From Gammaproteobacteria bacterium Ga0077536 (GTDB lineage: Bacteria; Pseudomonadota; Gammaproteobacteria; Ga0077536), in assembly GCA_001464935.1 (NCBI GenBank), contig LNEL01000046.1:62001-126000 (forward strand): a stretch of DNA of 64,000 bases, given 5' to 3'. A program made the translations under genes and the position numbers. The notes beneath the pieces were generated by a model that was given only the letters and a program-made list of their open reading frames with translations, had not been told where the DNA came from and searched no databases. How positions within the stretch are numbered: position 1 is the stretch's first letter; each line of letters opens with the position of its first letter. Shown piece after piece: positions 43,977 to 50,899 of the stretch.

Positions 43977-45016
43977 GAATCGCGCAGATCATGCTCGCGA
44001 AGCAGTTCGGCGGCGCCGAGCGCTCGTTCGTCGATCTGTGTGCCGAACTCGTCGCACGCGGTCACGAGGTGCTTGCCGTCTGCGAAGCGCGCGGCGCGGC
44101 CTTGCCGCTGCTGCGCGCGATCGATGGCCTGACAATCCGCACCGTGCGCGTGTGGGGTGCGTGGGATCCGTTCGCAGCGCGCACCATTGCGCGCGCGTTG
44201 CGCGCGCATCGGTGCGCGGTCGTGCAATGTCATCTCGCACGCGCCGCGCATCTTGGCGGCCGGGCGGCGCGAATGCTCGGGCTGCCGACGCTCGCGAAGA
44301 CGCACAACTATGTCGATCTGCGCTACTACCGCGCGATCGATCGGCTGGTGCCGACCACCCGTTCGCAACAACGCTATCTGCTCGACCACGGGATCGACGC
44401 GTCACGCGTGGCACGCATTCCGAACTTCACGCGCCTGCCGCGCGCAGCCGTCCGGCCGCAGGTGACGTGCGAAGTGCCGCGTGTGCTCGCGCTCGGGCGC
44501 CTGGTCGAGAAGAAAGGCTTCGACGTGTTGCTCGAGGCCCTCGCGCTCGTGGCGCGCGCGGCGAAGCAACTCGACGTGACGATCGCCGGTGATGGCCCGC
44601 TGCGCGCCGCGCTCGAAGCCCGCGCGCGCACCCTGCCCGACAACATCGCCGTGCACTTCGTCGGCTGGCGCGATGAGGTCGCGACGCTCTTCAAGCGCAG
44701 CGATCTCTTCGTGCTGCCCTCGCGCGATGAACCCTTCGGCATCGTCGTGCTGGAAGCGATGGCGGCCGGCGTCCCGATCATCGCGACACAGACCGCCGGC
44801 CCGCTGGAGATCCTGAACGCCGACACCGCCGTACTGGTCCCCATTGGCGACGTGCAGGCGCTGGCGCTGGCGATCGGGCAATTCCTGGACGACCGATCGG
44901 CGGCGCAAAGACGCGCGGTGCTGGCAGCGGATGTATACGAAACAACGTATTCAGCCGCCGCTGTAGTGCCGATCTACGAGGCCTTGTATACAGACATGCT
45001 CGAGGCATCGAAGTAG
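43973..45016 (+). CDS. Glycosyltransferase family 4
   Basis: A 347-residue retaining GT-B enzyme. The N-terminal QIMLAKQFGGAERSFVDLCAEL is the acceptor-side motif. The C-terminal half has VPRVLALGRLVEKKGFDVLLEAL near residues 162-184, DVTIAGDGPLRAAL and the E-x7-E motif EPFGIVVLEAMAAGVPII near 246-263. ATG at 43973 overlaps the previous stop. The longer upstream frame is only the shadow of the preceding gene. It closes the coupled DUF6165-GT9-GT9-GT4 unit. Confidence 0.92.
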   Translation: MRIAQIMLAKQFGGAERSFVDLCAELVARGHEVLAVCEARGAALPLLRAIDGLTIRTVRVWGAWDPFAARTIARALRAHRCAVVQCHLARAAHLGGRAARMLGLPTLAKTHNYVDLRYYRAIDRLVPTTRSQQRYLLDHGIDASRVARIPNFTRLPRAAVRPQVTCEVPRVLALGRLVEKKGFDVLLEALALVARAAKQLDVTIAGDGPLRAALEARARTLPDNIAVHFVGWRDEVATLFKRSDLFVLPSRDEPFGIVVLEAMAAGVPIIATQTAGPLEILNADTAVLVPIGDVQALALAIGQFLDDRSAAQRRAVLAADVYETTYSAAAVVPIYEALYTDMLEASK

Positions 45017-45102
45017 CGGACAAACCCCTTCGAGCTCGGCTAACATTCGGCCTGCACGGCATTAACGAGATGCTAGGTTAATAACGTTGCGAGGTAATCC
45101 GC

Positions 45103-45330
45103 ATGGCCAAGTACCGCGAGCATTTCACGCTCGACCCTCACGATATCGATCGGATCGAACGCGCGATCCGTTTCGAGATCTCCCAGCACGCCCAACACGT
45201 GCACGCCGAAGATCCTGACGCCCAACGCAGTCATGGGGAAATTCGGGCGCTGAACGACCTGCTGGCGAAGATCTTCCACCAGAAGGTCTTCTACTCGCAG
45301 GTGAACCGCACGGGCGTCCCGGGCGGCTAG
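45103..45330 (+). CDS. Small conserved-looking protein of unknown function
   Basis: A 75-residue soluble protein starting MAKYREHFTLDPHDIDRIERAI, rich in His and charged residues and predicted mostly helical. GAGG eight bases upstream supports translation. It stands 86 bases after the GT4 gene and overlaps the stop of the DsbA-fold gene by four bases on the other strand. No family was recognised; the composition (two HxH-like segments, QHAQHVHAED) would allow metal binding, but this is speculative. Confidence 0.72.
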   Translation: MAKYREHFTLDPHDIDRIERAIRFEISQHAQHVHAEDPDAQRSHGEIRALNDLLAKIFHQKVFYSQVNRTGVPGG

Positions 45331-45992
45331 CGCGCCGGGGCACCGGCGATGAGGCGCTGCGCGATGCCTTCGCGCACGCGCTCCAGCCGCTCGGCGCCCC
45401 AGTACAGCTCGCCGTCCAGCACCCAGCTGGGCACCCCGAACACGCCGAGTTGCTCGGCTTCAGCCTGCAGCGCCAGGAGCTGCGGACGGCCTTCGCGTGT
45501 GCACCAGTCGCCGAAGCCGCCGACGTCGGCACCCGCCCGCAAGAGCACGTCCTCGATCGCCGCCGGCTGCTCGATGTCGAGCGCACGCTGCCAGAAGCGC
45601 GTAAAGACCTCGTCGTGATAGGCGCGCCAGACGCCATGCCGCCCGGCGTAGAGGAAACCGAGATGGGCGAGGGCGCTGTCGAAAATCTTGCGCGGGCCGC
45701 GCAGCACGAGGCCGCGGCGATTCGCTTCGCGCCGGCAGTCCAGGTAGGAATAGCGCACGCGCCGCCACTGGTGCGCATTACGCTGGCCGATGACGTCGCG
45801 ATTCTGCGCGTCGAGTTCGGCGGGCCCGAGATAGCTGGGAATGTCGAGCGTGTACGGCAGACGCTGCACCTCGATGCCGAACTCGCGCTCGAGCTGATCG
45901 TTGGCCAGCTGCGCAAGCCATGCGTAGGGACTCTTGTAGTCGAAGTAGTGCCGCACCAGCACGCGCGGTCGACCGGTCTGACCGTCATTCAT
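45327..45992 (-). CDS. DsbA-family / 2-hydroxychromene-2-carboxylate isomerase-like protein
   Basis: A 221-residue thioredoxin-fold protein of the kappa glutathione transferase branch. RHYFDYKSPYAWLA near residues 14-27 carries the catalytic-type Ser-Pro in place of a CxxC pair, and FGVPSWVLDGELYWGAERL near residue 180 is the cis-Pro region. HCCA isomerases use glutathione in naphthalene degradation, but no such pathway is nearby, so the substrate is probably different. Its start overlaps the stop of the GT9 gene by eight bases, so the two are read together. Confidence 0.88.
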   Translation of the reverse strand: MNDGQTGRPRVLVRHYFDYKSPYAWLAQLANDQLEREFGIEVQRLPYTLDIPSYLGPAELDAQNRDVIGQRNAHQWRRVRYSYLDCRREANRRGLVLRGPRKIFDSALAHLGFLYAGRHGVWRAYHDEVFTRFWQRALDIEQPAAIEDVLLRAGADVGGFGDWCTREGRPQLLALQAEAEQLGVFGVPSWVLDGELYWGAERLERVREGIAQRLIAGAPAR

Positions 45993-46953
45993 CGAGCACC
46001 CCCTGCGCTGACAGTCGCTGCCAGACCTGCTCGACGTCGAGTGCAGCGAGGCAATCACCGGTGCGCTGGCCGGCAAAACCGGCGACCAGCTCGGTGCACG
46101 CCAGCACGTGCTCGCGCTGCCCGAGCGCGTGATTGCGTCGCCAGTCCGACGGGCCGAACAGGCCGAAGACCGGCACGCCGGCAGCCGCGCAGGCGTGCAT
46201 CGGCCCCGAATCGTTGGTGACGGCAAAGCGCGCATGGCGCGCGAGTTCGGCGAGCTGCGCGATGTCGAAGCGATCGGTCGCATCGATGCCGCCGTGGGCC
46301 GCCAGTTCGGCGTTGCGCGCGCGATCGGTGCCGGCGCCGGCCCACACCACCGCCAGCCCATGCGCGACCAGGCGCACGGCGAGCGCTCCGAAGCCGGGCC
46401 AGCACTTGTCCTGGCGCGTCGGGCTCGCGCCCGCGTGCAGCACGACATAGCGCCGCGGCATCAGCCCGTGCTGTGCGCTGAAAGCCGCGACGTCCGCCGC
46501 GGCGGTGGGTGGGCATGGCAAGACGGGCCGGGGATCGGCCGCGGCCACCCCGCCCGCGGCGAGGACCTCATTCATGCGCTCGAAGATATGGCACTGGCCG
46601 GTCCAGCGTTCGCGCGGGTGGTGCGTGTACGGAAATCGCGCGTGATTGCCGACGCGCACGCGAATCCCGGACAGCGCACACAGCACGCCGGTGCGATCGT
46701 TGCCCTGGAGATCGTAGACGCGATCGAAATGCTGCGACCGGATCCAGCGCAGCATGGCCCACATCGCGCGCACGCCACGGCGCGGGAACGCCTGCACGTC
46801 GAGCGCGGGCCAGGGCGCGAACAGTGGCGCGAATGCAGGGGTCGTCAGCAGGCTGAAGGCTGCCCCCGCATGCGCGCGCTGGATGGCGGCAATCAGCGCG
46901 GTGGCCATGATCACGTCGCCCAGCGCGCCCTGCTTGATGATCAGGATCCGCAC
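45985..46953 (-). CDS. Glycosyltransferase family 9 (heptosyltransferase-like)
   Basis: A 322-residue GT9 enzyme with the standard N-terminus RILIIKQGALGDVIMATALI. VVLHAGASPTRQDKCWPGF near residues 169-187 and TNDSGPMHACAAAGVPVFGLFGPSD near 249-273 form the donor site. It is the third GT9 of the cluster and the only one on the minus strand. It is coupled to a DsbA-fold gene rather than to another transferase, which is unusual. Divergent from the sulfotransferase, with 52 bases between. Confidence 0.9.
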   Translation of the reverse strand: MRILIIKQGALGDVIMATALIAAIQRAHAGAAFSLLTTPAFAPLFAPWPALDVQAFPRRGVRAMWAMLRWIRSQHFDRVYDLQGNDRTGVLCALSGIRVRVGNHARFPYTHHPRERWTGQCHIFERMNEVLAAGGVAAADPRPVLPCPPTAAADVAAFSAQHGLMPRRYVVLHAGASPTRQDKCWPGFGALAVRLVAHGLAVVWAGAGTDRARNAELAAHGGIDATDRFDIAQLAELARHARFAVTNDSGPMHACAAAGVPVFGLFGPSDWRRNHALGQREHVLACTELVAGFAGQRTGDCLAALDVEQVWQRLSAQGVLDE

Positions 46954-47005
46954 GGCGTCGACCGCGGCTTCATGTTAGCCTTGCGCCCCCGCGAGCCAGA
47001 TTCCG

Positions 47006-47827
47006 ATGAGCGCCAGTTTTCATTTCCATCGCCTGCGTCGTGCCCTTGGCAATTTCTCGTTGCTGCAGCACCGGCGCTGCGCCGGACATCTCGCGAGCAT
47101 GCATCAGTCCGGGACGCACTGGCTGAAATTCATGCTCGCCAGCGCGCTCGCGCGCCATTATGGCGTGCCCGGACCTCAATACAACCACGCCAACGATCTG
47201 ATCGGCGGCCCGCACGACGCGACCGTGCATCACGGGCTGCCGCGTCTGCTGTCGGCCCATTCGATACCCCATCCGCTGCTCTACCTGCGCGCCACGCACA
47301 CCCTGTGGCAACTGCCGCCGTACTGCGTGCTGGTGCGCGACATCCGCGCCTCGCTGGTGTCGAACTACGAGAAATGGCGCGCCCGCTACGACTGCCCGTT
47401 CAGTGAATTCCTGCGCGGCGATCCCGTCGGCCGACGTTACAACTCGGATATCTGGTGGTGCGTGCGCTTCCTCAATGCGTGGGAAGCCGTGCGCGATGCC
47501 GTGCCCGAACGGGTGCTCGTGCTGCGCTACGAAGATCTGCAGCACGATGCCGCCGGCGGTATCGCGCGGGTCGCCGCCCATTTCCGGTTGCCCCTGAGCG
47601 CGGAGGATTTGGCGGCCGGTGTGGCGGCGGGCACGAAGGAGCGCATGGCGGCGCAGGAAGATCCGGCGCGGCCGAAAGGTGCGGTCAATCCGGGCGCACG
47701 CGCCGTCGAAGACTATTTTGCCGCCGAGGATCGCCGCTGGTTCACCGCGCAGTGCGCGCGTTATCTCGACGCCGACTATGGCTATGACTATGCGCGCTGG
47801 CGCGACGAGGCCGCGAGCTCGGCATAG
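47006..47827 (+). CDS. Sulfotransferase domain protein
   Basis: A 273-residue protein of the PAPS-dependent sulfotransferase fold. SMHQSGTHWLKFMLASALA near residues 32-50 is the 5'-phosphosulfate loop, with the conserved Lys/Ser pattern, and CVLVRDIRASLVSNYEKW near 110-127 is the 3'-phosphate site. No membrane anchor is seen, so it would work in the cytoplasm on a sugar or lipid intermediate. Its location among glycosyltransferases suggests sulfation of an LPS or capsule sugar. The last 40 bases overlap the 3' end of the opposing GT4 gene. Confidence 0.85.
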   Translation: MSASFHFHRLRRALGNFSLLQHRRCAGHLASMHQSGTHWLKFMLASALARHYGVPGPQYNHANDLIGGPHDATVHHGLPRLLSAHSIPHPLLYLRATHTLWQLPPYCVLVRDIRASLVSNYEKWRARYDCPFSEFLRGDPVGRRYNSDIWWCVRFLNAWEAVRDAVPERVLVLRYEDLQHDAAGGIARVAAHFRLPLSAEDLAAGVAAGTKERMAAQEDPARPKGAVNPGARAVEDYFAAEDRRWFTAQCARYLDADYGYDYARWRDEAASSA

Positions 47828-48945
47828 ACCGCGAGTGTCGCGGTCTGCATGCGCTCGACCGTGTAGGGATGAATGACCGGCAGCGGTGGGCGCTGCTGCA
47901 GGAACGCCGCGCAGCGCTCAGCGGCCGCGTCGATATCGCCGACCGGCACGACGCCCGCCGGAAAAATGCTGCGGAGAATCTCACCGGTGCCGCCGTGGTC
48001 GTAGCCGATCACCGGCACGCCCAGGCTCAGCGCTTCGATGGTCGTGCGGCCGAAGGCTTCCGGTTCGCCGGTCAGCGAGAACGCGCACGCCGAAACCGAC
48101 AGGATTTCCCGCAGATCGCCACGATTGCCGAGAAAGCTCACCGCCGGCTCGATTTCGAGTTCGGCGACCAGCTTGTGCAATTCGCGCTCGAACGCGCGCT
48201 TGCGGGGATGCGCGCCGCCGGCAAGGAGGCCGTGCACCGGCAGGCCGCGGCCCACCAGTTTCGCCACCAGCCGGATGAAATCCTCCTGACCTTTCCACCG
48301 CGTGAGCCGTCCGGGCAGCACGAGCGCCTGGCGGCGCGCGAGTTCGGGGTGCGACTGCTGCCATTCGTCGCGCCAGGCCGGCGGCGGCGCATAGTCGCGC
48401 GGATAGCGCAGCCGATCGACGCCGCGCGGGATCACGGTGATGCGGCCGGGATCGACGTCGGGATAGCCGCGCCGGATGTAGTGGTGGATGAACTCGGAAA
48501 TCGCGATCACGCGCTCGCCACTGACCATGATCCGGCTGTAGCGATTGACCGTGTAGGGTCCGTGTACCGTCGTCACCCAGCGCGGCCGGCGCTCGGCCGG
48601 GATGCCGCGCAGCGCGAGATGACCGATCCATGCCGGCAGCCGCGAGCGCGCATGCACGATGTCGACACCCTCGCGCTCGCACAGCTCGCGCAGGCGGCGC
48701 GCGAGCAGCAGCGTCGGCAGCCGCTTGCGTCCGATCGACATCGCGACGTGGTGGGCGCCGGTCGCCTCGAGCGCCGGCACCATGCGACCGCCCGCGGACA
48801 CCACCAGCGCCCGATGGCCGGCCCGCACCAGGGCCGAGGCGATCTCTATCGTGCCCTGCTCGACGCCGCCGACCTGCAGTTCCGGCAGCAGTTGCAGCAC
48901 CGTCAGCGGCGCCGGTGCTTGTCCGGGCACGGCGGCGATGTTCAT
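47788..48945 (-). CDS. Glycosyltransferase family 4
   Basis: A 385-residue GT4 enzyme. TVLQLLPELQVGGVEQGTIEIA near residues 14-35 is the acceptor motif; VLPGRLTRWKGQEDFIRLVA near 206-225 and EAFGRTTIEALSLGVPVIGYDHGGTGEIL near 290-318 are the donor-site motifs. It belongs with the group that elongates LPS core. ATG at 48943-48945 overlaps the stop of the ELM1-like gene by four bases. It ends inside the opposing sulfotransferase gene. Confidence 0.9.
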   Translation of the reverse strand: MNIAAVPGQAPAPLTVLQLLPELQVGGVEQGTIEIASALVRAGHRALVVSAGGRMVPALEATGAHHVAMSIGRKRLPTLLLARRLRELCEREGVDIVHARSRLPAWIGHLALRGIPAERRPRWVTTVHGPYTVNRYSRIMVSGERVIAISEFIHHYIRRGYPDVDPGRITVIPRGVDRLRYPRDYAPPPAWRDEWQQSHPELARRQALVLPGRLTRWKGQEDFIRLVAKLVGRGLPVHGLLAGGAHPRKRAFERELHKLVAELEIEPAVSFLGNRGDLREILSVSACAFSLTGEPEAFGRTTIEALSLGVPVIGYDHGGTGEILRSIFPAGVVPVGDIDAAAERCAAFLQQRPPLPVIHPYTVERMQTATLAVYAELAASSRQRA

Positions 48946-49871
48946 CGCTGTCCCGGGCTGTCGAGCAGTTGCGCGCACACGATGTCGGCGCAGCGCTCGG
49001 CCTCGGCGAGCGGCGTCGCGGCGCGCGGCAGGCGGCCGTCGAGCAGCCACTGCTCGTGCGTGGCGACGAGCCCGTCGCGCGCGAGCTGCGGCGCGATCGC
49101 GGCAATGCGGTCGGCGCGGATCACGGGTACGGCGAGCACGCCGACCGCGCATCCCGCCGTCAGCGCCTCGAACAGCATCGACACGCTGTCGGCGGTGACC
49201 CAGGCGTCCGGTGCCTGCGCGAGCGTCTCGCGCAGCCAGTCGGGGCCGACGGTCCGATGGCTCAGCACGCTGACCCCCTGCTGCACGAAATCCGCGAGCT
49301 TCGCACTGGTCGTCGCCGGGGTGCGCCGCGAGTCGCTGATCACGAAGCGCCGGTCGCGGCTGCCGAAGACGATCGAGGCAATCTGGCGCAGCAGTGCCGG
49401 TTCGTCCCAGCCATGATGCTTCGACGGTCCGCCGATGAGGATGGGCACCGCACCCGTGCGCGGACCGGGCGCTGGCCGCAGGTCGTTCAACACGCCCTGG
49501 GTCAGCGTCACGCGCGGACCGGCGGGCACGCCGTCATGACGCGGCACGAAGCACAGATCGAAGCACGCCAGTGGCAGGCTGGGTTTCATCAGGTAGACGC
49601 TGCGGCCACCGCGCGCCCGGCGCGCGGCAAGAAGCGGGCGCTCACATCCATGGCCCGCGCCGACCATCAGATCGGGTGCCGGCAGCGCAGCGAGCGACGG
49701 GGGCAGACGCCGGCGCAGCACGTCCCACCAGCCGAGGCGAAGGTGGGCGGTCGGGATGGCATGGATGTCCAGCGGCCGCCGGGCCTCGAGTGCCCGCAGC
49801 AACCCGGCGCTCTGGCGATCGTGGCCGGGCTTGCCGTCCTCGAAACGCCAGACGACGAGCGGAGCGGCCAC
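48942..49871 (-). CDS. ELM1/GtrOC1 family putative nucleoside-diphosphate-sugar epimerase or transferase
   Basis: A 309-residue protein of the family that includes plant mitochondrial fission protein ELM1 and bacterial GtrOC1. Motifs are VWRFEDGKPGHDRQSAGLL near residues 7-25, ILIGGPSKHHGWD near 144-156, and VTADSVSMLFEALTAGCAVGV near 225-245. Bacterial members are regularly coupled to LPS core glycosyltransferases and have a GT-B-like fold, but their reaction is not established. GTG start at 49869-49871. It is upstream of and overlaps the GT4 gene. Confidence 0.85.
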   Translation of the reverse strand: MAAPLVVWRFEDGKPGHDRQSAGLLRALEARRPLDIHAIPTAHLRLGWWDVLRRRLPPSLAALPAPDLMVGAGHGCERPLLAARRARGGRSVYLMKPSLPLACFDLCFVPRHDGVPAGPRVTLTQGVLNDLRPAPGPRTGAVPILIGGPSKHHGWDEPALLRQIASIVFGSRDRRFVISDSRRTPATTSAKLADFVQQGVSVLSHRTVGPDWLRETLAQAPDAWVTADSVSMLFEALTAGCAVGVLAVPVIRADRIAAIAPQLARDGLVATHEQWLLDGRLPRAATPLAEAERCADIVCAQLLDSPGQR

Positions 49872-49893
49872 CGCGCGGGCCGGAACTCGCGGC

Positions 49894-50817
49894 TCAGCCG
49901 ACGAGCGTCAGCCAGCCTTCCGGACAGGCGCGGCGCCCCTGCACGGTGTCGAGGTAGGCTTTCTGCAGCAGCTTGGTGACGGGGCCGGGCATGCCGGTGC
50001 CGATGGCGCGGTTGTCGAGTTCGCGGATCGGCGTGACTTCAGCAGCGGTGCCCGTGAAGAACGCTTCGTCGGCGATGTAGACCTCGTCGCGGGTGATGCG
50101 CTTTTCGACGACCTTCACGCCCTCGGCATGCGCGAGCTGCATCACGGTGTCGCGGGTGATGCCTTCGAGCGCGCAGACCGGATCGGGCGTGTAAAGCACG
50201 CCGTTGCGCACCATGAAGAAGTTCTCACCGCTGCCTTCGGCGACCATGCCGGTGTTGTCGAGCAACAGCGCTTCGTCATAGCCGTCGCGCGAGACTTCCT
50301 GCAGCGCCATGATCGAATTGATGTAGTTGCCGGTGGCCTTGGCCTTCGACAGCACGCTGTTCACGTGATGGCGCGTGAACGACGAGGTCTTGATGCGGAT
50401 CCCCTTCTCGAGGGCGTCGCCGCCGAGGTAGGCGCCCCAGTACCAGGCGGCGACGATCACGTGCACCGACAGGTTTGCCGCGTGCAGGCCCATGCCTTCG
50501 GAGCCGTAGTAGGCGAGCGGCCGCAGGTAGGCGGTCGCGAGCTTGTTGTCGCGCACGCAGTCGACGCAGGCCTGGGCAACCGCTTCCTGCGTGTAGCTGA
50601 CGTTCATGCCGAGGATATGGCAGGTGTCGAAGAGCCGCTTGATGTGTTCGCCGAGCCGGAAGATCGCCGTGCCCTTCGGGGTTTCGTAAGCGCGGATGCC
50701 TTCGAACGCACCCGTCGCATAGTGCAGCGAATGGGTCAGCACGTGCGTGTTGGCATCGCGCCAGGGCACCATCGCCCCGTCCATCCAAATCACGCCATCG
50801 CGATCGGCGTAGCTCAT
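49894..50817 (-). CDS. ilvE: Branched-chain amino acid aminotransferase
   Basis: A 307-residue PLP enzyme of fold type IV, catalysing the last step of valine, leucine and isoleucine synthesis. WMDGAMVPWRDANTHVLTHSLHYATG near the start is split by the conserved H; YLRPLAYYGSEGMGL, KATGNYINSIMALQEV (with the region around the PLP lysine), GSGENFFMV and ALEGITRDTVMQL are in order. Length matches E. coli IlvE. It is followed by the ELM1-like gene after 22 bases and preceded by glnE with 82 bases between. No leader or attenuator was noticed. Confidence 0.95.
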   Translation of the reverse strand: MSYADRDGVIWMDGAMVPWRDANTHVLTHSLHYATGAFEGIRAYETPKGTAIFRLGEHIKRLFDTCHILGMNVSYTQEAVAQACVDCVRDNKLATAYLRPLAYYGSEGMGLHAANLSVHVIVAAWYWGAYLGGDALEKGIRIKTSSFTRHHVNSVLSKAKATGNYINSIMALQEVSRDGYDEALLLDNTGMVAEGSGENFFMVRNGVLYTPDPVCALEGITRDTVMQLAHAEGVKVVEKRITRDEVYIADEAFFTGTAAEVTPIRELDNRAIGTGMPGPVTKLLQKAYLDTVQGRRACPEGWLTLVG

Positions 50818-50899
50818 AGCTCTCTCCTGCTCTGCAAAGTGTCGTCCCGGATCGCCGGGTTCCGCGGGGAGTGACGCCGGTCGGGGCGCGCAGCAAACC

